A DNA stretch of 28,090 nucleotides from an uncultured Lachnospiraceae bacterium (GTDB lineage Bacteria > Bacillota > Clostridia > Lachnospirales > Lachnospiraceae): the NCBI GenBank assembly GCA_910585635.1, contig CAJUFE010000065.1:1-28090 (forward strand), given 5' to 3'. Shown piece by piece: positions 1-7,642 of the stretch (position 1 is its first letter; the number at the start of each line of letters is the position of its first letter). The notes beneath the pieces are model-generated. The model was not told where the DNA came from. It saw nothing but the letters and a program-made list of their open reading frames with translations, and did no database searches. A program made the position numbers and the translations under genes.

Positions 1-22
1 TTCAGTTGTCAATTTTCGGTTA

Positions 23-88
23 GAATCTCATTCATTGAGATTCCGAGAAGTTATCGATCGCAAAAATGCGGTAAGGACTTGCATTTTT
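23..88. promoter_or_regulatory. Two inverted repeats upstream of the DUF134-NifX gene
   Basis: Two short perfect inverted repeats are visible. The first has arms GAATCTCA (23-30) and TGAGATTC (36-43). The second has arms AAAAATGC (62-69) and GCATTTTT (81-88), and its right arm covers the candidate -35 box. They could be operators for a regulator, possibly the DUF134 protein itself, or the second could be the terminator of a gene left of the window, since its stem ends in a T-run. Nothing decides between these. Confidence 0.35.
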
Positions 89-107
89 CCTTCTCATGCG
101 CTATACT
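79..107 (+). promoter_or_regulatory. Candidate sigma-A promoter for the DUF134-NifX gene
   Basis: TTGCAT (79-84) and TATACT (102-107) are separated by 17 bp. The pair lies 35 bp ahead of the chosen start codon at 142, which has GGAGGTG just upstream. The -35 box overlaps an inverted repeat, so repression there is possible. Confidence 0.6.
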
Positions 108-141
108 ATTACCGTCATATGTCGGAAATGGAGGTGTCTGT

Positions 142-936
142 ATGGCGAGACCGTCCCGATGCCGGCGGATCTGCTTTGAGCCGAAGTACGGCCGTTTCGG
201 CCCCTGCGGGACGGAGGAGACCGGTCAGGTCCTCCTGACCGTAGATGAATTTGAGGCAGTCCGCCTGATCGACCATGAGAAAAGGACCCATGAGCAGTGC
301 GCGAAGCAGATGGGGGTATCCCGCACCACGGTCACCGAGATGTACGAGCGCGCCAGGACAAAGATCGCGGACTGCATCGTCAACGGGAAGACACTATGCA
401 TTTCCGGCGGGAACTACGCGCTCTGTGACGGTTCGGCCAGGAGCTGCTGCGGGAGGAACTGTGACAGAGCCGATCACAGGGCCGTAGGACAGGCCACGAC
501 AAGAAAGGAAGTAGATGATATGAAGATCGCGGTAACGTATGAGGATGGAAATGTATTCCCGCATTTCGGGCATACAGAGTATTTTAAGGTCTACCAGGTG
601 GAAGACGGGAAGATCGGGGACGCCCAGGTGGTGAGCACCGAAGGGAGCGGCCATGGCGCTCTGGCCGGTCTGCTCTCTGGTCTCAAGGTGGATGTGCTGA
701 TCTGCGGCGGGATCGGCGCAGGCGCACAGGCGGCTATGGCTGAGGCGGGGATCCGGCTTTACGGGGGTGTATCCGGCAGCGCGGACCAGGCCGTAGAGGC
801 CTTCCTTGCAGGGAGCCTTGCCTATGATCCGGATGTCCATTGCGATCACCATGGAGAAGGCCATCACCACGGAGAGGGCCATGCCTGCGGAGCGGATAAG
901 CATGGCTGTGGAGGGCATGGCGGCAGCTGCCATTGA
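142..936 (+). CDS. DUF134 HTH protein fused to a NifX-type domain with a His/Cys-rich tail
   Basis: 264 residues. The start at 142 is chosen because GGAGGTG lies at 130-136 and the protein then begins MARPSRCRRIC, the usual DUF134 opening. Residues 1 to about 95 are the DUF134 domain, a predicted helix-turn-helix DNA binder (HTH around THEQCAKQMGVSRTTV). From residue 127 (MKIAVTYEDG) a dinitrogenase Fe-Mo cofactor-type (NifX/NifB-like) domain begins, known for binding metal clusters. The last 35 residues are very rich in His and Cys (HHGEGHHHGEGHACG), which suggests metal binding. The linker before residue 127 contains AAAGGAAG at 504-511, 8 nt ahead of an in-frame ATG at 520, so the NifX part may also be made alone. 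Rubredoxin follows. A metal- or redox-linked regulator is an inference; no nif genes are present. Confidence 0.87.
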   Translation: MARPSRCRRICFEPKYGRFGPCGTEETGQVLLTVDEFEAVRLIDHEKRTHEQCAKQMGVSRTTVTEMYERARTKIADCIVNGKTLCISGGNYALCDGSARSCCGRNCDRADHRAVGQATTRKEVDDMKIAVTYEDGNVFPHFGHTEYFKVYQVEDGKIGDAQVVSTEGSGHGALAGLLSGLKVDVLICGGIGAGAQAAMAEAGIRLYGGVSGSADQAVEAFLAGSLAYDPDVHCDHHGEGHHHGEGHACGADKHGCGGHGGSCH

Positions 937-946
937 CCTGCAGGGA

Positions 947-991
947 GCCTGCACGTAACAGCCCAGGGTATCTGGACTGTTACGCCTGCAC
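947..991. repeat. Hairpin repeat copy A with 8-bp flanking direct repeats
   Basis: A 29-bp palindrome at 955-983 begins GTAACAG and ends CTGTTAC, with 12-bp arms around a 5-nt loop. It is flanked exactly by the direct repeat GCCTGCAC (947-954 and 984-991). Related hairpins are at 6954, 10051 and 28012. Read on the minus strand the loop is ATACC, and the one arm mismatch becomes a G-U pair. It lies 18 bp after the stop of the DUF134-NifX gene. There is no T-run, so it is not a classical terminator. Confidence 0.75.
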
Positions 992-1043
992 AGGGGTCCA
1001 ACATAACAAAGACAGAAAGCGATCGTAAAAGGAGGACGAGATC

Positions 1044-1199
1044 ATGAAGTATGTATGCGATGTTTGCGGATGGGAATATGACGAGGAAGCCGGATATCCG
1101 GATGGCGGTATCGCGCCAGGCACGAAATGGGAGGATGTACCCGAGGACTTTGTGTGTCCTTTATGCATGGTAGGGAAGGATCAATTCTCGGAGGCGTAA
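1044..1199 (+). CDS. Rubredoxin
   Basis: 51 residues, the usual rubredoxin length. The start MKYVCDVCGWEYD is preceded by AGGAGG at 1030-1035. The four iron ligands are present as two CxxC knuckles: C5-C8 (CDVCG) and C38-C41 (CPLC). The conserved aromatic/Gly/Pro-rich middle (PDGGIAPGTKWEDVPEDFVCP) is intact. It is a cytoplasmic one-electron carrier with a single Fe(Cys)4 site; in anaerobes it commonly serves peroxide or superoxide reductases or other oxidoreductases. It lies about 100 bp after the DUF134-NifX gene on the same strand, with hairpin repeat copy A between them, so co-transcription is possible. Its redox partner is not in the window. Confidence 0.96.
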   Translation: MKYVCDVCGWEYDEEAGYPDGGIAPGTKWEDVPEDFVCPLCMVGKDQFSEA

Positions 1200-1337
1200 A
1201 GGGCGGGATGTCACAGAAGACCAATCGCAGACCTGGGGGATGCCGATGGATGCGGTGGTAGCTTCTAAAAGAACGCTTCTAAGAAAGAACGTTTGGTAAG
1301 ACCAGATCTCCGATGGAGGGGAAAAAGGCAGGCCCAT

Positions 1338-1387
1338 AGAGGCTGTCGCAAAAGAGCGGATCGACGCATTTTGTGACAGTCTCTTTT
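1338..1387 (+). terminator. Stem-loop terminator after rubredoxin
   Basis: A 16-bp stem with two differences (left arm 1338-1353 starting AGAGGCTGTC, right arm 1369-1384 ending GACAGTCTCT) is followed by TTTT ending at 1387. It lies between the rubredoxin gene and the convergent esterase gene, where a terminator is expected. The stem sequence also resembles the ends of some insertion sequences, but no transposase is near it. Confidence 0.6.
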
Positions 1388-1413
1388 CGTGCCATGGACT
1401 CTGGCATTAGCGA

Positions 1414-2169
1414 TCACCGTGTCTCCACGATATACCGCCCGGCATTTTTACCGGCTTCCGCCCCCACCAGGTCATAGCCCTTCTGGCGATAGTGGAACTG
1501 GTCCTTCATCAGCCCGCGGTCGGCAAAGGTGGCAAACAGACGGCTCACCAGGACGATATCCTCATTCTGGGCCGCCAGCCGCTCCTGGGCCTCCTGGATC
1601 GGGAGATAGAGCTTTGGGTCGTCGCGATGGTTCCCGATCCGGATCAGAAAGCAGGTCTCGATCTTGCAGGTGTCTAAAAATGAGTGGAGCATATGGGCCG
1701 TCCGCTGTCGGTAGGTCTCTGGATCGGTGTGCAGGTCGCCGTCCGTACAGCCCTGGCACCAGACCGTCAGACGGTGCCGGATCTGGATCTTCTGCTCTTT
1801 GAGCCAGGTCTCGCAGCGCCTCATGCGGCGGACCCCGTCCTGGTAGTAGGGGGTCCCGGGGAGCCATTCTGCGATGGTAGAACCGCCTTTCGCGCAGGAT
1901 ACGCCCACCACAGGGATCCCGGTCTCCTCCACATAGGCGTTCACGAACGCGGATACCAGAGAGCCGGTCTTCATCCCCGGCTCGTATACCCCGGCGATAT
2001 CATCTTCATCCTTCCCAAAAGGCTCTGTCAAGGGATACAGGCGGTCCGGGGACGTGACGGCGCGAAATTCATAGCCTGTACCGGGCCGCACCGCCGGCGC
2101 CTCCTGGGCCCTGCCCCGGCCAGCCATGTTGCTCTGGCCCATGAACATGATCAGATCCACCTTTTCCAT
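1414..2169 (-). CDS. SGNH-type esterase (sialate O-acetylesterase/SASA-like)
   Basis: 251 residues from the ATG at 2169, chosen because it places the SGNH block I at the N-terminus and is preceded on its strand by GAGGAGG; an upstream ATG at 2196 lacks a ribosome site. Block I is GQSNMAGRG with nucleophile Ser13. SCAKGGST (residues 91-98) fits the oxyanion region, and KDQFHY carries the Asp223/His226 pair. These are hallmarks of the SASA/DUF303 group (carbohydrate esterase family 6-like), which removes acetyl groups from sugars. The usual WxQGExD motif reads WCQGCTDGD (137-145), so the Glu is replaced by Cys. There is no signal peptide, so it is probably cytoplasmic. It stands alone between convergent and divergent neighbours. 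The true substrate is unknown. Confidence 0.8.
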   Translation of the reverse strand: MEKVDLIMFMGQSNMAGRGRAQEAPAVRPGTGYEFRAVTSPDRLYPLTEPFGKDEDDIAGVYEPGMKTGSLVSAFVNAYVEETGIPVVGVSCAKGGSTIAEWLPGTPYYQDGVRRMRRCETWLKEQKIQIRHRLTVWCQGCTDGDLHTDPETYRQRTAHMLHSFLDTCKIETCFLIRIGNHRDDPKLYLPIQEAQERLAAQNEDIVLVSRLFATFADRGLMKDQFHYRQKGYDLVGAEAGKNAGRYIVETR

Positions 2170-2296
2170 AACTATCTGCGCCTCCTCGCTGAACATCGGT
2201 TAAAGCCAGTTTACTATTTCCAGGCAGAAAAGGGAATGGAAAATATCGACGGACCGCTTGGGAAAAGCCGACTTTTTTCAAGGGGGCCAGTTTGGG

Positions 2297-2325
2297 TTGT
2301 TTTTATGAAAGGGATATGGTATGAT
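2297..2325 (+). promoter_or_regulatory. Candidate promoter of the 2371-8758 gene cluster
   Basis: TTGTTT (2297-2302) and TATGAT (2320-2325) are spaced by 17 bp and lie 45 bp ahead of the GTG start at 2371. An imperfect stem (arms near 2254 and 2280) lies just upstream and may end transcription arriving from elsewhere. Confidence 0.55.
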
Positions 2326-2370
2326 CGAGGATACACGGAGAAAGGGTTGATCTCAAGGAGGGCAGCATAC

Positions 2371-3138
2371 GTGGCACAGATACGTTTGGACCGTTTTTTA
2401 GGCGAGATGGGGACTGGCACCAGGACACAGATCAAGGAGCTGGCCAAAAAAGGCCGGGTATCGGTCAATGGGCAGGTGGAGAAAAAGACTGACCGGAAGG
2501 TAGACCCGGCGGCAGACACGATCTGTGTGGACGGCCGCCCGGTGGCCTACACCCGATGGAGCTACTACCTGTTAAATAAGCCCCAGGGCGTGGTCTCAGC
2601 CTGCAGGGATGACCGCTATCCCACGGTGGTGGACCTGATCCAGGACGCGGACCGGAAGGATCTTTTTCCGGTGGGGCGGCTGGATATCGATACGGAAGGC
2701 CTTCTTTTGATCACCAATGACGGGGATCTGGCACACCGTCTGCTGTCGCCCAAAAAACATGTGGACAAGGTCTACTTTGCCACTGTGGAAGGGAGGCTCC
2801 CGGCGGACTATGCAGAGCAGCTGGCGGCTGGTCTGGTTTTAGAGGATGGGACCAGGACGCTGCCCGCAGAGCTGACGGTCCAGCGGGAAGAGCTCACATT
2901 CCAGAAGGAAGAGCTCGCAGTCCGGCGGGAAGGCGATGAGGGGAGGTTCGATGTCCTCCTGACCATACGGGAAGGAAAGTTCCACCAGGTCAAGCGGATG
3001 TTCGAGGCCATGGGCTGCCGGGTGGCCTATCTGAAACGGGTGGCTATGGGGCCGCTGAAACTGGATGAGAGCCTGGCTCCCGGAGAGTATCGGCCGCTGT
3101 CCCAGGAGGAGCTGGCGAAGCTGGATATCCGATCGTGA
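2371..3138 (+). CDS. RsuA/RluB-family pseudouridine synthase
   Basis: 255 residues. The GTG start is chosen because AAGGAGG (2355-2361) lies 9 nt upstream and translation then begins with an S4 RNA-binding domain (MAQIRLDRFLGEMGTGTR, residues 1-60). The catalytic domain has the family motif GRLDIDTEGLL with the catalytic Asp105, then TNDGDLAHRL and, at the end, EGKFHQVKRMFEAMGCRV. The family isomerises a specific uridine in 16S or 23S rRNA; which site cannot be told here. Residues 167-187 are three tandem copies of a seven-residue unit (ELTVQRE-like), an insertion not typical of the family. It heads a same-strand cluster with a HAD phosphatase and YgiQ. Confidence 0.92.
   Translation: MAQIRLDRFLGEMGTGTRTQIKELAKKGRVSVNGQVEKKTDRKVDPAADTICVDGRPVAYTRWSYYLLNKPQGVVSACRDDRYPTVVDLIQDADRKDLFPVGRLDIDTEGLLLITNDGDLAHRLLSPKKHVDKVYFATVEGRLPADYAEQLAAGLVLEDGTRTLPAELTVQREELTFQKEELAVRREGDEGRFDVLLTIREGKFHQVKRMFEAMGCRVAYLKRVAMGPLKLDESLAPGEYRPLSQEELAKLDIRS
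2869..2931 (+). repeat. 3 x 21-bp in-frame tandem repeat in the RsuA-like gene
   Basis: Units at 2869-2889, 2890-2910 and 2911-2931 each begin GAGCT and end GGAA. They encode ELTVQRE, ELTFQKE and ELAVRRE. The units are diverged but clearly homologous, and the length is a multiple of three, so the frame is kept. The charged seven-residue unit probably forms a solvent-exposed helix or loop in the catalytic domain. Confidence 0.85.
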
Positions 3139-3212
3139 TGCCAGGACAAAACGCTTTTGGGGTCAAAACACGTTTTACCACGACAGCTTGCTATTGAATG
3201 GAGGGATACAGG

Positions 3213-3908
3213 ATGATCGACAGATTGCTGGCGCAAAAACAGGCCGTGATCTTTGACTTAGACGGGACGCTGGTGGATTCCATGTGGATGTGGCGGGCCA
3301 TCGATATCGAATACCTGGGAAGGTTCGGCCTGGCCTGCCCGCCAGGGCTCTCGAAGGCTATCGAGGGGATGAGCTTTACAGAGACGGCCTGCTATTTCCA
3401 GGAGCATTTCCAGCTGCCCCTGACAGTGGAGGCGATCAAGGCGGACTGGACGGCCATGTCCATCGAAAAATACCGGACCCAGGTCCCCTTGAAGAAAGGG
3501 GCCAGGGCTTTCCTGGCGTATATCAAAAGACTAGGGCTGCCCATGGGGATCGCCACCAGCAATTCCAGACAGATCGTGGATACGGTCCTTGGGGCGCTGC
3601 AGATCCAGGACTATTTTACGGATATCACCACCGGCTGCGAGGTGGCCATGGGAAAACCGGCTCCGGATGTCTATCTGAAGGTGGCCGAAAAGCTCCGCGC
3701 GGACCCAGCCTGCTGTCTGGCCTTTGAGGATGTACCGGCGGGGATCCTGGCCGGTAAGGCCGCTGGGATGACCGTGGTGGCGGTGGAGGACCGCTTTTCC
3801 CAGGAGATCCGGCGGGAAAAGGAGGCATTGGCCGACTATTTCATCGAAGACTATGAGGCGCTCTTTGCCAGTGTGGATGGGCCGGAGGAGGAGCGGGCGG
3901 CGGTCTGA
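3213..3908 (+). CDS. HAD-superfamily phosphatase, beta-phosphoglucomutase-like
   Basis: 231 residues from the ATG at 3213, which has GGAGGG 7 nt upstream (3200-3205). HAD motif I is IFDLDGTLVDS (nucleophile Asp15, acid Asp17), followed by an alpha-helical cap (about 20-95). Motif II is ATSNS, motif III the Lys in MGKPAPDVY, and motif IV FEDVPAGI. This is the layout of the PgmB/phosphoglycolate phosphatase-like branch, which hydrolyses or isomerises small phosphorylated sugars and related metabolites in the cytoplasm. The substrate cannot be read from sequence. It lies 74 bp after the pseudouridine synthase and about 146 bp before ygiQ on the same strand. Confidence 0.88.
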   Translation: MIDRLLAQKQAVIFDLDGTLVDSMWMWRAIDIEYLGRFGLACPPGLSKAIEGMSFTETACYFQEHFQLPLTVEAIKADWTAMSIEKYRTQVPLKKGARAFLAYIKRLGLPMGIATSNSRQIVDTVLGALQIQDYFTDITTGCEVAMGKPAPDVYLKVAEKLRADPACCLAFEDVPAGILAGKAAGMTVVAVEDRFSQEIRREKEALADYFIEDYEALFASVDGPEEERAAV

Positions 3909-4054
3909 CACGCTGTGGCAGGCCAAAGCCTTTGACGGTGTTGCATCGATCCTATGTGGGCTGTCACTGTGAACGTGCAGAGGAGCTTCCGGGTGTACCA
4001 AAGAAAGTTGCGAAGGGACGCCGGACAGACCATGGGGAGGAAGGAGCCAGGCGT

Positions 4055-6121
4055 ATGGAAAAGGGAAGGGCGTTCTTGCCGGTCAGCCGGGCGGATATGG
4101 CGGAGCGGGGATGGGAGCAGTGCGACTTTGTGTACGTCACCGGCGATGCCTATGTGGACCATCCGTCCTTTGGCACGGCCATCATCAGCCGTGTCCTGGA
4201 GGCCCACGGCTATCGGGTGGGCATCATCGCCCAGCCGGACTGGACCGAGGATGAGAGCATCGCCATACTGGGGGAGCCCCGGCTGGGCTTTTTAGTCTCC
4301 GCCGGAAATATGGATTCCATGGTCAACCATTACAGCGTCTCCAGGAAACGTCGCCGGGAGGACAGCTATACCCCTGGCGGGGTGATGGGGAAGCGGCCGG
4401 ACTACGCGGTGGTGGTCTACGGGAACCTGATCCGCCGCACCTTTAAAAGGACCCCTATCATCCTGGGCGGGATCGAGGCCAGCTTGCGCCGGCTGGCCCA
4501 TTATGACTACTGGTCCGACCAGCTGAAGCACTCGGTCCTTGTGGATTCCCAGGCAGACCTGATCTCCTACGGGATGGGTGAGCGGTCGATCGTCGAGATC
4601 GCGGAAGCCTTGGACAGCGGCATCGCCGTTTCGGATATCACCTTCATCGACGGGACCGTCTATAAAGCCAAGAGCGCGGACCAGGTATACGATGGGATCA
4701 GTCTCCCTTCCTTTGATGAGCTGAAGGTGGATAAAAAGGCCTATGCCAAAAGTTTCTATATCCAATATGGCAATACGGATCCATTTTCCGGAAAGCGACT
4801 GATCGAACGATATCGGGATAACCTATATATCGTCCAGAACCCTCCCGCTAAGCCTTTAACGGAGCAGGAGATGGATGATGTGTACAGCCTTCCCTATACC
4901 CGGACCTACCATCCCTCCTATGAAGGGGCGGGAGGCGTGCCGGCGATCCGGGAGATCCAGTTCAGCCTGATCAGCAGCCGGGGATGCTTCGGGGCCTGCA
5001 GCTTCTGCGCGCTGACCTTCCACCAGGGGAGGATCGTCCAGGCCAGGAGCCATGGATCCCTTCTGGAGGAGGCGGCGCTCCTGACGGAGGAGGCGGATTT
5101 TAAGGGCTATATCCACGATGTGGGAGGCCCTACAGCTAATTTCCGTTTCCCCTCCTGCGAAAAGCAGCTGGTCCATGGGACCTGCTTAAGGCGGCAATGT
5201 CTCTTCCCGGACCCCTGCCCCAGCCTGCGGGCCGACCATTCCGACTATATCCAGCTCTTGCGCAAGCTCCGAAAGCTCCCCAAGGTCAAAAAGGTCTTTA
5301 TCCGCTCCGGCATCCGCTTCGACTATGTGCTGGCCGATAAGAGCCCGGCCTTTTTAGAGGAGCTCTGCCGCCACCATGTCAGCGGACAGCTGAAGGTGGC
5401 GCCGGAGCATGTCTCGGATGTGGTCCTGTCCAGGATGGGTAAACCGCGTAACCAGGTCTATGAACGGTTTGCAAAGGCCTATGCTGCTATGAATGATCGG
5501 CTGGGGAAAAAGCAGTATCTCGTCCCCTACCTGATGTCCTCCCATCCAGGCTCTTCCCTGAAGGAGGCGGTGGAGCTGGCAGAGTACGTCCGGGATCTGG
5601 GCTATATGCCGGAGCAGGTGCAGGATTTTTATCCTACCCCCTCCACGATCTCCACCTGTATGTACTATACCGGGCTGGACCCCAGGACCATGGAGCCTGT
5701 CTATGTGCCGGTGGATCCTCATGAAAAGGCCATGCAGCGGGCGCTGATCCAATACCGGGACCCGCAGATGTACGATCTGGTGGAAGAAGCCCTGGTCAAA
5801 GCCGGGCGGAGGGATCTGATCGGTCTTGGCCCCCGATGCCTGATCCGCCCCAGGCGGGCGGCGGGGAGTGGACTATCTGCGGCGGGGACGGGCAGGCAGG
5901 ATAGGTCTCCGGCAGAGAAAGGCAGCAGCGACAGGAAGGGTCCTGCCAGGCAGAGTATGCGCAACAGGAGAGAGACGGTAAAAGACTGGACGGGACAGAA
6001 CAAGGCCGGACAGGCTCGGATAGCAGATGGCCGGCAAAAGCAGGAAAAGCAGGCGGACTCTGGCGCGGACCACAGTAAAAAAAGGAAGACCATCCGAAAT
6101 ATCCATAAAAAGAAGAGGTAG
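4055..6121 (+). CDS. YgiQ-family radical SAM protein
   Basis: 688 residues. The ATG at 4055 is preceded by AAGGAG (4041-4046) and gives the family opening (FLPVSRADMAERGWEQCDFVYVTGDAYVDHPSFG). The radical-SAM cluster motif is CFGACSFC with Cys311, Cys315 and Cys318. Conserved YgiQ stretches include DYWSDQLKHSVL, GMGERSIVEIA, and the C-terminal VQDFYPTPSTISTCMYYTG. The biochemical role of this widespread family is not firmly established. The last 90 or so residues form a low-complexity, strongly basic tail (ending KKRKTIRNIHKKKR) that looks disordered and may bind nucleic acid, an inference. The next gene starts only 5 nt after the stop, so the two are probably co-transcribed. Confidence 0.93.
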   Translation: MEKGRAFLPVSRADMAERGWEQCDFVYVTGDAYVDHPSFGTAIISRVLEAHGYRVGIIAQPDWTEDESIAILGEPRLGFLVSAGNMDSMVNHYSVSRKRRREDSYTPGGVMGKRPDYAVVVYGNLIRRTFKRTPIILGGIEASLRRLAHYDYWSDQLKHSVLVDSQADLISYGMGERSIVEIAEALDSGIAVSDITFIDGTVYKAKSADQVYDGISLPSFDELKVDKKAYAKSFYIQYGNTDPFSGKRLIERYRDNLYIVQNPPAKPLTEQEMDDVYSLPYTRTYHPSYEGAGGVPAIREIQFSLISSRGCFGACSFCALTFHQGRIVQARSHGSLLEEAALLTEEADFKGYIHDVGGPTANFRFPSCEKQLVHGTCLRRQCLFPDPCPSLRADHSDYIQLLRKLRKLPKVKKVFIRSGIRFDYVLADKSPAFLEELCRHHVSGQLKVAPEHVSDVVLSRMGKPRNQVYERFAKAYAAMNDRLGKKQYLVPYLMSSHPGSSLKEAVELAEYVRDLGYMPEQVQDFYPTPSTISTCMYYTGLDPRTMEPVYVPVDPHEKAMQRALIQYRDPQMYDLVEEALVKAGRRDLIGLGPRCLIRPRRAAGSGLSAAGTGRQDRSPAEKGSSDRKGPARQSMRNRRETVKDWTGQNKAGQARIADGRQKQEKQADSGADHSKKRKTIRNIHKKKR

Positions 6122-6126
6122 ACCAT

Positions 6127-6903
6127 ATGAAAAGCAATAAAAAGATCGCGATCGTCACCGGAGCATCCTCCGGGATGGGCAGAGAGACAGCTATCCAGCT
6201 GGCCGACCGTTTTGGCGGAAAGCTGGATGAGATCTGGGTGGTGGCCAGAAGGAAGGAGCGGATGGAAGAGCTCATCGGTCATGTGCCGGTGGCACTCCGT
6301 ATCTTCCCCATGGATATCACCGACAGGATCCAGTTGGAGCGGTTAAGGATGGCATTAGAGGCGGAGAGGCCGAAGGTGGTGTTTTTGGTGAACGCCGCTG
6401 GTTTCGGGAAGATCGGGCGGGTGGGATCCCTCCCTTTGGCCGACGAGACGGGCATGATCCAGTTAAATTGCCAGGCGCTGTGCATGGTCACCCACCTGGT
6501 GCTGCCCTACATGGCCCCCCATGGGCGGATCTTGCAGTACGCCTCAGCGGCCTCCTTCCTCCCCCAGCCAAGATTTGCCATCTACGCGGCCACAAAGGCC
6601 TTTGTGGTCAGCTACAGCCGGGCCCTCAACGCCGAGCTGTCCGGAAAAGACGGAAAGGGCATCCATGTGACCGCTGTCTGCCCGGGACCGGTCAAGACAG
6701 AGTTTTTCGACATCGCGGAGACCACAGGGAGCATCCCCTTGTATAAACGGCTGGTGATGGCCGATCCGGTCAAGGTGGTGGATCGGGCCATCCGGGACAG
6801 CCTGATGGGAAAGAGCCTGTCCATCTATGGGCCGCTGATGCAGGCCTTCGCCCTGCTGGCTAAGGCGATCCCCCACTCCTGGATCCTGCCCTTTTTCCGA
6901 TGA
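6127..6903 (+). CDS. Short-chain dehydrogenase/reductase
   Basis: 258 residues. The nucleotide-binding motif TGASSGMG is near residue 12, NAAGFG near 90 replaces the usual NNAG, and the catalytic Ser/Tyr/Lys are seen in YASAASF and YAATK. The C-terminal part has CPGPVKTEFF, the usual SDR substrate-loop opening, and ends in a hydrophobic segment (LMQAFALLAKAIPHSWILPFFR) that may touch the membrane, as in the DltE/YqjQ-like branch. It is an NAD(P)-dependent oxidoreductase whose substrate is unknown. The start lies 5 nt after ygiQ with AGAGGT upstream, indicating translational proximity. Confidence 0.9.
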   Translation: MKSNKKIAIVTGASSGMGRETAIQLADRFGGKLDEIWVVARRKERMEELIGHVPVALRIFPMDITDRIQLERLRMALEAERPKVVFLVNAAGFGKIGRVGSLPLADETGMIQLNCQALCMVTHLVLPYMAPHGRILQYASAASFLPQPRFAIYAATKAFVVSYSRALNAELSGKDGKGIHVTAVCPGPVKTEFFDIAETTGSIPLYKRLVMADPVKVVDRAIRDSLMGKSLSIYGPLMQAFALLAKAIPHSWILPFFR

Positions 6904-6941
6904 GCATCAGATGTTCTTAAGGACAGCCCTTTCGGCAGATC

Positions 6942-6982
6942 TGGCCGGATGCCGTAACAGTCCAGGGCATCTGAACTGCTAC
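6942..6982. repeat. Hairpin repeat copy B with shared 12-nt tail
   Basis: A 29-bp hairpin at 6954-6982 begins GTAACAGTCCAG and ends CTGAACTGCTAC. Both arm mismatches become G-U pairs when read on the minus strand. The 12 nt on its left (6942-6953, including GGCCGGATGCC) match, in reverse complement, the 12 nt after copy C (28041-28052). The element lies 50 bp after the SDR stop, between it and the next gene. Confidence 0.7.
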
Positions 6983-7031
6983 GATGAATGGACGAAAGTG
7001 CAAAAAATAGAACGAAAGAGATGGATGACTG

Positions 7032-7607
7032 ATGAAAAAACGAGGACTTGAAAAGGGGGAGTATGGCTACCGCGAGCAACACAAGAAGCAGCAGCTCTTA
7101 TTGATCTTCCTGGGCGTCCTGGCGATCCTCCTGCAGCTTGGAGCCAGGCGCTTTACCCAGCAGGCCGCCTTTCAAAATATCCTGACTGTGATGGCGATCG
7201 TGTCCGTGCTCCCGGTGGCGAACCTGGCCGCGCCGTTTTTGGCCTCCTTCCGCTATAAGACCCCGGGACCGGACTTTTATCAGGCGCTGTCCCCCTATGA
7301 AGGGCAGATGGCCGTCCTTTACGATCTGATCATCACCTCCAAGGAGCTGATCATGCCCATGGACGGTGTGGTGGTCCATCCTTTGGGCACGTTCTTTTAC
7401 TGCTCTGACCCAAAGCTTTCGATCCAAAAGGCGGAGGCCTTTTTAAACGACTTCTTTTGCGCCCAGCATCTGGACCCCCATGCTAAGGTCTTTACAGAGG
7501 AAGCCGCCTTTTTTAAACGGATCGCCTCGCTAAAGCCCTCGGACGGCTATGAGGATGACGGGAGTGTAGCGTTTACGATCCGTTCGCTGAAAAATCTTTC
7601 TATGTAA
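7032..7607 (+). CDS. Conserved small membrane protein, unknown function
   Basis: 191 residues. The basic N-terminus (MKKRGLEKGEYGYREQHKK) is followed by two hydrophobic segments at about 21-37 and 50-72. The remaining 120 residues are a soluble domain with no motif I recognise. By the positive-inside rule both ends face the cytoplasm. The ATG at 7032 has only a weak GAAAGAGATGG upstream; no better start exists nearby. It precedes the RluA-type pseudouridine synthase on the same strand with a 35-nt gap, so it probably shares its transcript. Hairpin repeat copy B lies upstream. I do not recognise a function. Confidence 0.75.
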   Translation: MKKRGLEKGEYGYREQHKKQQLLLIFLGVLAILLQLGARRFTQQAAFQNILTVMAIVSVLPVANLAAPFLASFRYKTPGPDFYQALSPYEGQMAVLYDLIITSKELIMPMDGVVVHPLGTFFYCSDPKLSIQKAEAFLNDFFCAQHLDPHAKVFTEEAAFFKRIASLKPSDGYEDDGSVAFTIRSLKNLSM

Positions 7608-7642
7608 GATCCTTCTATAAGTGACAGGCGGTGTGGACGAGC

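Noticed and set aside
394..954. Long minus-strand frame opposite the DUF134-NifX gene
   Set aside because: It is antisense to a clearly recognised protein, with no family motifs or ribosome site.
1338..1387. Insertion-sequence end
   Set aside because: The stem resembles some IS termini, but there is no transposase or second end, and a terminator explains it better.
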